Of a stretch of DNA of 64,000 nucleotides, positions 27,163-36,956 are shown one piece after another. The position numbers and the translations under genes are program-made. Each line of letters opens with the position of its first letter. The stretch's first letter is position 1. The DNA is from JAAUTG01 sp964458705 (GTDB lineage Bacteria; Bacteroidota; Bacteroidia; Chitinophagales; Saprospiraceae). Location of the stretch: the NCBI GenBank assembly GCA_964458705.1, contig CAYWKD010000002.1, positions 77,247 to 141,246 on the forward strand, in the 5' to 3' direction. Below the pieces are notes generated by a model, which made no database searches, was not told the DNA's origin, and saw only the letters and a program-made list of their open reading frames with translations.

Positions 27163-28596
27163 ATGAGTGCATCAGTATCTCCAATAAGAGAGCCACTTAT
27201 AAATGGCAATAAGACGTATCATCAAATTACAGAGGATATCTGTGCACCTACGGAGCGTGCTCCAGGTGCTGCATGGGTGGTCGGCTTTATTGCTGCAGTG
27301 GCAGGATTAGGATTATACGTATTTTGTTTAGGCTGGACAATTTGGTTCGGTATAGGTTCTTGGGATTTGAATAGAACTATTGGCTGGGGTTGGGATATTA
27401 CCAACTTCGTTTGGTGGGTAGGAATTGGACATGCAGGTACATTAATTTCTGCGATTTTACTACTCTTTCGTCAGAAATGGCGCACAGGTGTGAACCGTGC
27501 TGCTGAAGCGATGACGATTTTTGCAGTAGTTTGTGCGGGTCAGTTTCCATTAATTCACATGGGACGTTTGTGGCTAGCATTTTTTATTTTTCCATACCCA
27601 AACACAAGAGGTCCTCTTTGGGTGAACTTTAATTCACCGTTGCTTTGGGACGTATTTGCTATCTCAACTTATTTGACAGTATCTTTACTCTTCTGGTACA
27701 CAGGTTTGGTGCCAGATTTTGCAACAGTACGAGATAGAGCTAAAGGGCTGCGCAAAAAAATATACAACATATTGTCTTTTGGCTGGACAGGTTCAGCAAA
27801 ACACTGGCAACGTTGGGAGTCCTTGTCGTTGGTATTGGCAGGTTTAGCAACACCATTAGTACTTTCGGTACACACTATTGTAAGTTTTGACTTTGCTACT
27901 TCTGTAATACCAGGTTGGCACACAACAATTTTTCCGCCTTATTTTGTGGCAGGAGCGATTTTCTCTGGATTTGCTATGGTATTGACTCTTATGTTAGTTA
28001 CTAGAAAGATTTTCAAACTAGAAGATTACATTACACTAGCACATATAGAGTCGATGAATAAAGTTATTCTATTGACAGGTACAATAGTCGGGGTAGCTTA
28101 TCTTACTGAGTTGTTTGTAGCCTGGTACTCAGGTTATTTGCCAGAGCAGTGGGCATTTTATAACCGTGTATTTGGGCCTTATTATTGGTCCTACATAGGT
28201 ATGATGACTTGTAATGTGCTTTCACCTCAAATTTTCTGGGTGCGTAAGTTTAGAAGAAACATCTTTATCACATTCGTCCTTTCTATTTTCATCAATATCG
28301 GTATGTGGTTCGAGCGATTTGTGATTATTGCGACGACCCTAGCTCGTGATTATTTGCCGTCTAGTTGGTCATATTACACACCAACTTGGGTTGAAATTGG
28401 CTTATTCATTGGAACAATTGGATTGTTCTTTACGCTATTTTTGATATTCGCAAGAGTAGCACCTGTGATTGCTATTGCAGAAGTGAAGAGTATTTTAAAA
28501 ACGGCTGGTAACCAATACACAGGTCCGAATGCAACGCATCATCACCATGGTGAAGAGGTAGAAACAGAAAGAGTAACAACAGAAAAAATTAATTGA
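27163..28596 (+). CDS. actC: Alternative complex III subunit ActC, NrfD-like quinol-binding membrane protein
   Basis: This 477-residue protein has about ten hydrophobic helices of NrfD/PsrC type. Recognisable phrases are WVGIGHAGTLISAIL in the second helix and IHMGRLW after it, conserved in ActC. It is the membrane subunit near which quinol is oxidised. The C-terminus ends in a cytoplasmic His-rich THHHHGEEV stretch. The start ATG lies 24 bases after the gap; a leader upstream is unread. Confidence 0.93.
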   Translation: MSASVSPIREPLINGNKTYHQITEDICAPTERAPGAAWVVGFIAAVAGLGLYVFCLGWTIWFGIGSWDLNRTIGWGWDITNFVWWVGIGHAGTLISAILLLFRQKWRTGVNRAAEAMTIFAVVCAGQFPLIHMGRLWLAFFIFPYPNTRGPLWVNFNSPLLWDVFAISTYLTVSLLFWYTGLVPDFATVRDRAKGLRKKIYNILSFGWTGSAKHWQRWESLSLVLAGLATPLVLSVHTIVSFDFATSVIPGWHTTIFPPYFVAGAIFSGFAMVLTLMLVTRKIFKLEDYITLAHIESMNKVILLTGTIVGVAYLTELFVAWYSGYLPEQWAFYNRVFGPYYWSYIGMMTCNVLSPQIFWVRKFRRNIFITFVLSIFINIGMWFERFVIIATTLARDYLPSSWSYYTPTWVEIGLFIGTIGLFFTLFLIFARVAPVIAIAEVKSILKTAGNQYTGPNATHHHHGEEVETERVTTEKIN

Positions 28597-28645
28597 GAAG
28601 GCAGGAAGCAAGGTGTCCTACAATCTCGTACTTAATACAAATAAA

Positions 28646-29185
28646 ATGGCAAGCGCAACTAACAGAAAAATACTTTACGGGGTATATGACGACGAGGAAA
28701 TCTTGTTGTCTGCCGTGAAAGAGGCAAGAGGTCAACACCTTAATATATGGGATGTATTTTCTCCATTTCCAGTACATGGTCTTGACCCTATTTTGGGGCT
28801 TTCTGAGTCTCGCTTGCATATTGCGGGTTTTATCTATGGTCTAATAGGGACTTTAACGGCTTTCTTATTTATGACATGGGTGTTCACGAGAGACTGGCCA
28901 ATGATATTTGGTGGTAAGCCATATTGGTCAGTGCCAGCTTTTATTCCCATAACTTTTGAATTAACCGTTCTCTTTGCTGCCGTTGGGATGGTATTCTCCT
29001 TTTACATTGTGAATGGGCAAGGACCAGGTATCGTTAATCCGATCTTAGATGATCGTATTACAGATGACAAGTTCATTATTGCATTTGACGTGAATAACTC
29101 TTCAGATGAAGATCAAGAAGACCTAAATACTTTTCTTAAGTCAACTGGAGCCTCTGAAGTTATAGTAAAAGAAATGCCTGCATAA
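28646..29185 (+). CDS. actD: Alternative complex III subunit ActD (DUF3341)
   Basis: From the ATG at 28646 this is a 179-residue protein. The GTG at 28613 would add 11 residues but the ATG start fits the family, whose members begin close to the LYGVYDDEEILLSAV segment. It contains the DUF3341 phrases WDVFSPFPVHGLDPILGL, then two membrane helices (about 57-78 and 96-122). ActD anchors the complex in the membrane. Confidence 0.92.
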   Translation: MASATNRKILYGVYDDEEILLSAVKEARGQHLNIWDVFSPFPVHGLDPILGLSESRLHIAGFIYGLIGTLTAFLFMTWVFTRDWPMIFGGKPYWSVPAFIPITFELTVLFAAVGMVFSFYIVNGQGPGIVNPILDDRITDDKFIIAFDVNNSSDEDQEDLNTFLKSTGASEVIVKEMPA

Positions 29186-29286
29186 ACTTATGTCATATAA
29201 TTTAATGCCTGATATCCAGTCTTTGGAATACTCACAGTATTAAACCCAAAATTTGGAAGTTCAAGCTGATAAATAATAAACAAAAA

Positions 29287-30063
29287 ATGAAAGTACTAAA
29301 AAATATATGTATCGTCTTTGCTTTAGCAATTGTACTATATGCCTGCCAAAATGCAGATGGCAATAGCACAGGTAGTGAATATATGCCAGATATGGCTCAC
29401 TCCATTGCGGTAGAAGCAAATACCTACAACTATTATGGCTTAAATACTTGGGACAAAGAGAGTACAATAGAATTGAAAAATTTAGCGGGCGGTCGCTTAC
29501 CTGCTAAAGGTACTGTACCGAGAGGATACACTAGTCTTGAGGTAACACAAGAAGCAATAAGTACGCCTAATGCAATTGTAGTCCCTACTAACGGGAGTGT
29601 ACCTTATCACTATGAAGACACAGAAGAGGAGCGAACTAGAGCAACGGAAGAAATCTTGATGAATCCCTTTCCTATCACAAAGGCTGGATTAGCTAAAGGA
29701 AAAGAATTATATGATATATTTTGTGCCATTTGTCATGGTACAGCGGGTAATTTTAATGATGGAATTTATGCTTCAGGGATTTATCCTCTTGCGCCCGCTA
29801 ATTTGATTAATGAAGAGTTTACCGCTGCTTCACCAGGTCGTTACTACCATGCTATTATGTATGGTAAAAATGCAATGGGAGCTTATAAAGGTAAGATGAG
29901 CTATGAGGAGCGTTGGCAGGTAATTCACTACATACGCTCTCTACAAGCAGACGAACTAGATATGGAATACAGCGAAGTAGAGAACACGCTAAACGAGTAT
30001 GCTGTCCCTATGGCCATGGCAATTACCGACAATACGTCTGCGCCACAGCCAGCAAATGAATAA
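29287..30063 (+). CDS. actE: Alternative complex III subunit ActE, monoheme cytochrome c lipoprotein
   Basis: This 258-residue protein has a lipoprotein signal with Cys20 (VLYAC) and a cytochrome c domain in the second half: heme motif CAICHG and Met ligand candidates in NAMGAYKGKMSYEERW. As in known complexes it should be lipid-anchored on the periplasmic side and may hand electrons to the oxidase. A small hairpin (TTCCCA..TGGGAA, 30078-30094) follows the stop without a T-tract. Confidence 0.92.
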   Translation: MKVLKNICIVFALAIVLYACQNADGNSTGSEYMPDMAHSIAVEANTYNYYGLNTWDKESTIELKNLAGGRLPAKGTVPRGYTSLEVTQEAISTPNAIVVPTNGSVPYHYEDTEEERTRATEEILMNPFPITKAGLAKGKELYDIFCAICHGTAGNFNDGIYASGIYPLAPANLINEEFTAASPGRYYHAIMYGKNAMGAYKGKMSYEERWQVIHYIRSLQADELDMEYSEVENTLNEYAVPMAMAITDNTSAPQPANE

Positions 30064-30221
30064 ATATGTACAGTAAATTCCCAGAATATGGGAAAGTTAT
30101 AGTAGTGAAAAATAAAGTGTAGGATACACTAAATACGATAATACAAATACATTAGGAGTAAGTCTAATAGCAAAATAAAATATTAACTACTAGGCAGTCC
30201 AAATACTACAATCCAATACTC

Positions 30222-31505
30222 ATGGATAATACATTTAAGTTCGAGTCAAGACAAAAGACTTTTTTACTAGGCGGAATAGCACTCGGTGCTATTTGTTTAG
30301 CACTAACTTTCTTTTTAGGAGGGGAATACAGCAATACACGATTTTGGACTAACTATTTGCATAACGCTTCCTTTTTTACCGGTCTTGCGTTTATGGCTAT
30401 GTTCATTTTATCTACATTCTTGATTGCTTGGGCGGGTTGGTACACCTACTTCAAGCGCGTCTGGGAAGCTATGTCTCAATTTATCATAGTGGGATTAGTG
30501 TTGATGCTACCTGTGGTAATTGGACTTTGGTTAGGTTGGCACGACCTCTATCATTGGGCAGACCAATCATCTATTGCCAACGACGAGCTCTTGCAGTGGA
30601 AGAGTGGTTTTCTCAATCCAGTTTGGTACACAGTCGCTTCTGTGGGAATAGTCGCTATCTGGTATTTATTTGCTAACCGTTTTCGCAAGTCCTCCTTGTC
30701 TGAGGATGCGGGCGATAGCAATTACAATGAAAATAAGCGTCAAACTACGCTGGCTGCAATTTTCTTGCCGATAGCTGGATTTTCAAGTGCTGCCGTGATT
30801 TGGCAATGGATTATGTCTATTGATGCACATTGGTATAGTACTCTTTTTGCTTGGTATTGTGGTGCAAGTTGGTTTGTTTCAGCGATGGCACTAACAGTTA
30901 TCTTATTGATTTATCTGAAAGGAAAAGGTTATTATTCCCAGTTGAATGCAAGTCATTTGCATGACTTAGGTAAGTATATGTTTGCGTTTAGTATTTTTTG
31001 GACGTATTTATGGTTTTCTCAATATATGTTGATCTGGTATGGGAACGTAGGTGAAGAAACAGTTTACTTTAAGACAAGAAGAGATGAATATCCTGCTTTG
31101 TTCTTCTTAAATTTAGGCGTTAATTTTTTAATACCATTCTTTGTGCTGATGAAAAATGACACTAAGCGCAGGGCAGGTACAATGGCCTTTGTAGCAGGTG
31201 TTATCTTATTAGGGCACTGGATTGATTATTTTTTAATGATTAAACCAGGAGCTTTGCATACGGCACACGAGCTAGTGGCTCACGCATCTGATGCAGCACA
31301 TGATGGGGAACACGCCTCATCTGTCTTGGCAGGATTTCACTATCCTGGGTTACTTGAGTTTGGTACAATGTTTGGCTTTTTGTGTTTGTTTTTATACGTG
31401 TTCTTTAATAATTTATCAAAAGCGTCATTGGTGGCTAAGAATGATCCTTACATGGTTGAAAGTATGTCACATCATGTTGAGCCGCCTTATACGGATACAT
31501 TCTAA
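30222..31505 (+). CDS. actF: Alternative complex III subunit ActF, NrfD-related membrane protein
   Basis: This 427-residue protein has about ten hydrophobic helices and is the second, diverged NrfD-like subunit. The phrases WIMSIDAHWYSTLFAWY and HDLGKYMFAFSIFWTYLWFS are typical of ActF. It ends with a soluble tail (SHHVEPPYTDTF). ActF is proposed to contribute to proton translocation; that role is from studies of related complexes, not visible here. It is followed by 175 bases before coxB. Confidence 0.92.
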   Translation: MDNTFKFESRQKTFLLGGIALGAICLALTFFLGGEYSNTRFWTNYLHNASFFTGLAFMAMFILSTFLIAWAGWYTYFKRVWEAMSQFIIVGLVLMLPVVIGLWLGWHDLYHWADQSSIANDELLQWKSGFLNPVWYTVASVGIVAIWYLFANRFRKSSLSEDAGDSNYNENKRQTTLAAIFLPIAGFSSAAVIWQWIMSIDAHWYSTLFAWYCGASWFVSAMALTVILLIYLKGKGYYSQLNASHLHDLGKYMFAFSIFWTYLWFSQYMLIWYGNVGEETVYFKTRRDEYPALFFLNLGVNFLIPFFVLMKNDTKRRAGTMAFVAGVILLGHWIDYFLMIKPGALHTAHELVAHASDAAHDGEHASSVLAGFHYPGLLEFGTMFGFLCLFLYVFFNNLSKASLVAKNDPYMVESMSHHVEPPYTDTF

Positions 31506-31680
31506 ATAATAAGTGCAAGAGCAAACTTGTTTCCTGTTATCTTGTTGAAATAGTAAGTTTGTTCAGGAGTTATTGAAAGTAGTGAAAGATCTTTTTTACA
31601 TAGAAATTATTCAAAAATAAAAGCGTTGTGTGGATTCAGTTGTTTACTGAGAGTACACTACAAATAATAAAAATTAATAG

Positions 31681-33207
31681 ATGACAGGTTTAATCATAGT
31701 CGGAATTATAGCATTGGTAGCTATTGTAACCGTTCAGATTGGGCGATTAACAGAATTAGCCTCAAAAATAAGAGGTGAAGAGGATGTACAGTTAATGACT
31801 AATCGTCGAAGTGGGACAGGTTTGTTAATTTTCGGTGCCGTTCTTATAGTAGCTTGTATATGGTCTGCACTGCATTACAAAAATTACATGTTGGGATACG
31901 GTCCTCATGCAGCGGCTTCTGCCCATGGAGGAGCTTTGGATACTTTGTTCAACTGGACGCTGTTCTTTACAGGTATTGTATTCGTAGCTACTCAAATTGC
32001 ACTATTTTGGTTTTCTTTTCAATATAAAGGGACAAAAAAGAGCCGTTCTCGATTTTTTGCACATGATACTACACTGGAGTTAGTGTGGACAGGTATTCCA
32101 GCAATTGTTATGACTTTTTTGGTTGTAAGTGGTTTAGATGCTTGGAATGAAGTAATGGCTGATGTTCCTGAGGATGGAGTTTCTGTATTGATTCCACAAG
32201 AGGAGAACGAATTTTTAGAAATCGAAGCAACAGGTTATCAATTTGCATGGGATTTGCGATATCCAGGGGAGGACGGCAAGTTAGGAACGAAAAATTTTAG
32301 AAAAATTAATCTAGCGAACAATCCATTAGGACAAGATTGGGAAGATGCAAAAAATTGGGATGACTTCATGCCTGGTGAAATTGTTTTACCAGTTGGTAAG
32401 CAAGTGCGGGTAAGAATTACATCAAAAGATGTGTTGCATAACTTTTACTTGCCTCACTTCAGAGTTAAGATGGACGCCGTACCAGGTATGCCAACTTATT
32501 TTGTGTTTACTCCAGAAGTAACTACAGAAGAGTATAGAGAGCGATTGAAGAATACACCAGAATACAATCAACCAGACCCTGATAGTCCAGAGAAAATGAA
32601 GTGGGAAACGTTTGACTATGAATTGGCTTGTGCAGAATTGTGTGGTAAAGGTCATTACTCAATGAGAAGAATTGTTAAGATTGTTCCTGAAAGAGAATAT
32701 AAGGATTGGTTATCTAAGCAACAATCATACTATATTGCAAATGTTAGAGGTACAGATGCTGATCCGAACTTAGACAAAGTGTTGCCTTTTGAGATAAAGG
32801 AAAGAAAGGAAAATTTTAATGCTGCAGTAGAAAAAGCAATTTCTGCAAAGGAAGATTCTTTGAAGATTATTAAATTGCAGTATGTAAAATTTGAGACAGG
32901 TTCTGCTAGCTTAACTGCTAACTCAAGATATGAACTTGAAAACTTGATCGATGTATTGAAGCGTTATCCAGCATTACAAATTGAGGTGGCTGGTCACACT
33001 GATAACACAGGAGATGCAGATGCAAATCAAATGCTTTCTGAAAACAGAGCAAAAGCAGTGGCTGATTATTTAAAAGGTAATGGTGGTATTGCTGAGTCTA
33101 GATTGGTTCCAGTAGGTTATGGGCAAAATCGACCAATTGATACTAATACAACAGATCAAGGGAAGGCAGTAAATAGAAGAACAGAATTTAGAATACTAAC
33201 ACAGTAA
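31681..33207 (+). CDS. coxB: Cytochrome c oxidase subunit II fused to an OmpA peptidoglycan-binding domain
   Basis: This 508-residue protein has an N-terminal helix (1-20), further membrane helices (about 45-64, 86-111 and 138-155) and the CuA cupredoxin domain. The copper ligands are complete: His253 in DVLHNF, then C317-A-E319-L-C321, His325 and Met328. After a charged linker, a full OmpA-like domain (about 395-508) follows in the same frame. It includes YVKFETGSA (401-409), GHTDNTGDAD with Asp441, and SENRAKAVADYL with Arg456. Asp441/Arg456 match the pair that binds diaminopimelate in OmpA-type domains. The domain would face the periplasm and could tether the oxidase to peptidoglycan. It starts the cox gene series after actF. 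Confidence 0.93.
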   Translation: MTGLIIVGIIALVAIVTVQIGRLTELASKIRGEEDVQLMTNRRSGTGLLIFGAVLIVACIWSALHYKNYMLGYGPHAAASAHGGALDTLFNWTLFFTGIVFVATQIALFWFSFQYKGTKKSRSRFFAHDTTLELVWTGIPAIVMTFLVVSGLDAWNEVMADVPEDGVSVLIPQEENEFLEIEATGYQFAWDLRYPGEDGKLGTKNFRKINLANNPLGQDWEDAKNWDDFMPGEIVLPVGKQVRVRITSKDVLHNFYLPHFRVKMDAVPGMPTYFVFTPEVTTEEYRERLKNTPEYNQPDPDSPEKMKWETFDYELACAELCGKGHYSMRRIVKIVPEREYKDWLSKQQSYYIANVRGTDADPNLDKVLPFEIKERKENFNAAVEKAISAKEDSLKIIKLQYVKFETGSASLTANSRYELENLIDVLKRYPALQIEVAGHTDNTGDADANQMLSENRAKAVADYLKGNGGIAESRLVPVGYGQNRPIDTNTTDQGKAVNRRTEFRILTQ

Positions 33208-33343
33208 GTAATATAAAATTTAGAGTTAAGTTTAATTTCTCGCTAGGGGGTGGAAACTACTCAAGCAAATTCTTTAACGGTAAAAATTATTTGGCTTTAA
33301 ATAGACAGTAATTCATTTGAAACTAATAAAATTATAATAGGTA

Positions 33344-35203
33344 ATGGCTGACGTACTTAACAAACCTCAGGTAGAAGAAGGCGCACTGATAGAAGAGCTA
33401 GGCTATGATGATCATTTTCATGAGCACCATCATGGAGATAAATATCAGTCGAACTTCATAACGAAATACATTTTTAGTCAAGATCATAAGATTATTGCTC
33501 GACAGTTTTTGATAACTGGTATGATTTGGGCGATTATTGGTGGTCTAATGTCATTGATTTTCCGCTTACAGCTAGGTTTTCCAGCAGAAAATATTTCGTG
33601 GCTAAAACCATTTTTAGGGAAATGGATTCAGGTAAACGGAGAAGGGATTGGGACGCTTGATCCTCAATTCTATTACGCACTTGTCACAATGCACGGTACA
33701 ATATTAGTGTTCTTTGTATTGACAGCAGGGTTAAGTGGTACGTTCTCTAATCTGCTAATTCCATTGCAGTTAGGTGCTAGAGATATGGCATCGCCATTGT
33801 TGAATATGCTATCTTACTGGTTCTTCTTTCTGGCTAGTGTGATAATGTTTTATTCATTATTCTTGAACACTGGACCCTTTTCAGGTGGTTGGGTAGCTTA
33901 TCCTCCATTGAGTGCTCTGCCAGAGGCCTCTTCAGGTTCTGGTGCTGGTATGACGCTTTGGACTGTTAGTTTAGTATTTTTCGTTGTTTCGGTATTATTG
34001 GGTGGTGTGAACTATATCACGACAGTATTGAACTTGCGAACTAAGGGAATGACTTTGTGGCGAATGCCATTAACAATTTGGACATTCTTTGTAACTGCTA
34101 TTATTGGTTTGTTGTCATTTCCAGTTTTAGTTTCTGCATTCTTGTTATTAATGTTTGATAGAGGAATGGGAACGAGCTTCTACTTGAGTGAAATATTTAT
34201 TGGTGGTCAAGCACTAGACCATGTAGGAGGTAGTCCAATTTTGTATCAACACTTGTTCTGGTTTTTGGGGCATCCTGAGGTATATATTGTTATTTTACCA
34301 GCAATGGGTATAGTCTCAGAGGTGCTTTCAGTGCATGCACGCAAGCCAATCTTTGGATACAAAGCAATGGTTTATTCTGTATTTGCAATCGGATTTTTAT
34401 CCTTTTTGGTTTGGGCACACCATATGTTTATGTCAGGTGTCAATCCATTTATCGCTAATATATTTGTAATCTTTACTTTAATTATTGCTGTACCATCAGC
34501 CGTTAAAGTGTTTAATTGGATAACTACGCTTTATCGAGGTAATATCCGATTCAATGCTGCAAGTTTGTTTGCTATTGGTTTTGTTTCCATGTTCATATCA
34601 GGTGGTCTAACAGGTATATTTTTGGGCAATTCTGCTATCGACATCCAGTTGCATGATACCTACTTCGTAGTAGCCCATTTCCACATTGTGATGGGTGTTG
34701 CGGCTTTCTTTGGTATGTATGCAGGTGTGTATCACTGGTTTCCTAAAATGTTTGGACGCTTCATGAATGATACGCTTGGTAAAATTCATTTTTGGGGTAC
34801 TATGATTGGAGCATATGCAATTTTCTGGCCAATGCACTATCTAGGTATGGCAGGTGTACCAAGACGTTACTACAGCTTTGATGCTTTTGAAACATTTGAA
34901 AGTTTTGCAGCTATGAATCAGTTCATAACGGTTGCAGCAATTATTACTTTTGGATTCCAATTGTTGATGGTCATTAACTTTTTCTATAGCATGTTCAATG
35001 GAAAAATAGTAACTGACAAGAATCCTTGGAAGGCGACTACTTTAGAATGGACAACACCAATTGTTCCTGGACATGGAAATTGGGAGGGTAAAATTCCTAC
35101 CGTACAGCGTTGGGCTTATGACTACGGTAAGGACGAAAAAGAATTTATATCACAAGTTGAGCCTTTGACAGAAGAAGAAAAGAAATCGGGTGTAGCCCAC
35201 TAA
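33344..35203 (+). CDS. coxA: Cytochrome c oxidase subunit I
   Basis: This 619-residue protein has twelve or more helices and the complete binuclear-centre ligands: His310 and Tyr314 in GHPEVYIVILP, His359/His360 in WAHHMFMSG for CuB, and His445/His447 in VVAHFHIVMG for the hemes. It is therefore an A-type oxygen reductase catalytic subunit. It reduces O2 to water using electrons from subunit II and pumps protons. The N-terminus carries a His-rich cytoplasmic extension (HFHEHHHGDKY). Confidence 0.97.
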   Translation: MADVLNKPQVEEGALIEELGYDDHFHEHHHGDKYQSNFITKYIFSQDHKIIARQFLITGMIWAIIGGLMSLIFRLQLGFPAENISWLKPFLGKWIQVNGEGIGTLDPQFYYALVTMHGTILVFFVLTAGLSGTFSNLLIPLQLGARDMASPLLNMLSYWFFFLASVIMFYSLFLNTGPFSGGWVAYPPLSALPEASSGSGAGMTLWTVSLVFFVVSVLLGGVNYITTVLNLRTKGMTLWRMPLTIWTFFVTAIIGLLSFPVLVSAFLLLMFDRGMGTSFYLSEIFIGGQALDHVGGSPILYQHLFWFLGHPEVYIVILPAMGIVSEVLSVHARKPIFGYKAMVYSVFAIGFLSFLVWAHHMFMSGVNPFIANIFVIFTLIIAVPSAVKVFNWITTLYRGNIRFNAASLFAIGFVSMFISGGLTGIFLGNSAIDIQLHDTYFVVAHFHIVMGVAAFFGMYAGVYHWFPKMFGRFMNDTLGKIHFWGTMIGAYAIFWPMHYLGMAGVPRRYYSFDAFETFESFAAMNQFITVAAIITFGFQLLMVINFFYSMFNGKIVTDKNPWKATTLEWTTPIVPGHGNWEGKIPTVQRWAYDYGKDEKEFISQVEPLTEEEKKSGVAH

Positions 35204-35234
35204 ATTGATATAATTTATATATAAATAACTAACG

Positions 35235-35269
35235 GAAGGGTAACAGGGTAAGCTACGCTGTTACCCTTC
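35235..35269 (+). other. Strong hairpin between coxA and ctaB
   Basis: GAAGGGTAACAG and CTGTTACCCTTC form a perfect 12-bp stem (35235-35246 with 35258-35269). An extra GTA/TAC inner stem lies in the loop. It is followed by TCAATAAAA, not a T-tract, so it is more likely an RNA stability or processing element than an efficient terminator. It ends 10 bases before the ctaB ATG. Confidence 0.7.
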
Positions 35270-35279
35270 TCAATAAAAT

Positions 35280-36194
35280 ATGCAGAGTAAGTTGAATAGA
35301 ATAATAGTTACAGAAAAAAGTGAAATTGGAAGTAAGACCAATCAGTACATTGCTGATTTCAATGCGCTCATTAAATTGCGATTAACTTCAACAGTGGTTT
35401 TCTCTTCTGTGATGGCGTTTATGATTGCATCAGAAGCTAAAATTGAGCTAGTAAATGTGTTAGTGCTTACCGTAGGAGGTTTTTTAGTAACGGGTTCAGC
35501 AAATATTTTAAACCAAGTACTAGAAAGGGATTATGATAAACTGATGAAGCGCACTGCTAATCGTCCATTGGCACAAGGTAGGCTGGAAGTGTCTAGTGCC
35601 GTTTTATTGGCAGGATTGATGAGCTTATTTGGTATTACTTTCTTAGCTATGTTTAATGCGGGAACTGCGTTGTTGGGTACGATTGCATGGATGAGTTATG
35701 CTTTTATGTACACCCCTCTGAAAAGAGTAAGTGTAGCTGCAGTACCTATTGGCGCTATTTCAGGGGCACTGCCAACATTGATTGGTTGTGTAGCCGCTCA
35801 AGGAAGTTTAACTATATTAGGATTTACTTTATTTGTGATTCAATTCTTGTGGCAATTTACTCATTTTTGGTCAATTGGTTGGTTGGGTTTTGAAGATTAC
35901 AATAAGGCTGGGTATCAATTTATACCTAGTGAAAAAGGAGAGGTTAGTAGGGAAATTGGATTTCAGGCATTAGTTTTTGCTTTAATCTTGATACCTGTAA
36001 GTACGCTGCCTTATTGGTTAGGTGCTACAGGGATTATTTCCGCTATCGTGGTAGGTGTGTTGAGCATTGTTTTTGCTTATTTTGCTTGGAATTTTTCCAA
36101 ACAGTTTAATCGTAAGTCAGCGCTGCAACTAATGTTTAGCTCTTTCTTTTATATACCGGTTGTACTGTTAGTTTATTTCTTTGATAAAGTATAA
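35280..36194 (+). CDS. ctaB: Protoheme IX farnesyltransferase
   Basis: This 304-residue UbiA-fold protein has about nine helices. The prenyl-diphosphate motif NILNQVLERDYDKLMKRT is followed by ANRPL, and YTPLKRVS lies in the second conserved loop. It converts heme B to heme O for the oxidase, and its position inside the cox cluster agrees. Length is normal. Confidence 0.95.
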   Translation: MQSKLNRIIVTEKSEIGSKTNQYIADFNALIKLRLTSTVVFSSVMAFMIASEAKIELVNVLVLTVGGFLVTGSANILNQVLERDYDKLMKRTANRPLAQGRLEVSSAVLLAGLMSLFGITFLAMFNAGTALLGTIAWMSYAFMYTPLKRVSVAAVPIGAISGALPTLIGCVAAQGSLTILGFTLFVIQFLWQFTHFWSIGWLGFEDYNKAGYQFIPSEKGEVSREIGFQALVFALILIPVSTLPYWLGATGIISAIVVGVLSIVFAYFAWNFSKQFNRKSALQLMFSSFFYIPVVLLVYFFDKV

Positions 36195-36295
36195 AATTAG
36201 AGATTGTATTTTTTGCTAGAAATTTATCAAGAGAAGAAAAAATCAGTATTTTTTCGTCTTATGCTAAATAAATTATCTTTTTTAAAGTAAGAATT

Positions 36296-36874
36296 ATGGA
36301 TGTGGTAGTAGGAAAAGAAAAAACAAGAAATAAAATACCATCGAAGAAATTTGCATTATTCGTAGGTTGTGCAAGTATATTGATGATGTTTGCAGCATTT
36401 ACAAGTGCTTACGTGGTGCGTCAAGCTGCAGGTAATTGGTTGGAATTTAGATTACCAGATATATTTTGGTACAACACCATTGTACTTTTAGTAAGTAGTA
36501 TTACTTTACACTTATCTTATCGTAGTTTCAAAAGTGGCAACACTACAATGTATAGAGGCTTAATGGTTTTGACCTTTTTACTTGGTATTGCGTTTTTAGT
36601 CTTACAATACCAGGGTTGGTTAGCTTTAGAGGCAATAGGGGTAGAGTTGACTGGTAATCCTTCTGGTTCGTTTGTTTATGTAATTTCTGGGGTTCACGCG
36701 GCACATATTCTGGGTGGGTTAGCAGCCTTGACGGTTGCATTGATTCATGCTTTTGTATTGCCTCACAAGATTACACCAGCACGAAAATTGCGATTTGATT
36801 TAACGTTAACCTATTGGCACTTTGTAGATTTACTTTGGATATATCTGCTAGTGTTCTTTACTTTGCAGGGATAA
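36296..36874 (+). CDS. Cytochrome c oxidase subunit III (short form)
   Basis: This 192-residue protein has five hydrophobic helices and the subunit III signatures SGVHAAHILGGLAAL and TYWHFVDLLWIYLLVFF. It lacks the two extra N-terminal helices of long forms. Two subunit III genes in tandem are usual in Bacteroidota cox clusters. It follows ctaB by 101 bases. Confidence 0.92.
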   Translation: MDVVVGKEKTRNKIPSKKFALFVGCASILMMFAAFTSAYVVRQAAGNWLEFRLPDIFWYNTIVLLVSSITLHLSYRSFKSGNTTMYRGLMVLTFLLGIAFLVLQYQGWLALEAIGVELTGNPSGSFVYVISGVHAAHILGGLAALTVALIHAFVLPHKITPARKLRFDLTLTYWHFVDLLWIYLLVFFTLQG

Positions 36875-36956
36875 TTGAATAGTTGCTAGTTCTTAGCTTC
36901 TTTTGACTATTCTATATCATTCCATGGTTAGAATTTGACATAAACTATAAATAACA

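Noticed and set aside
30078..30094. TTCCCA..TGGGAA hairpin after actE as a terminator
   Set aside because: The 6-bp stem is weak and no T-tract follows; actF continues the operon.
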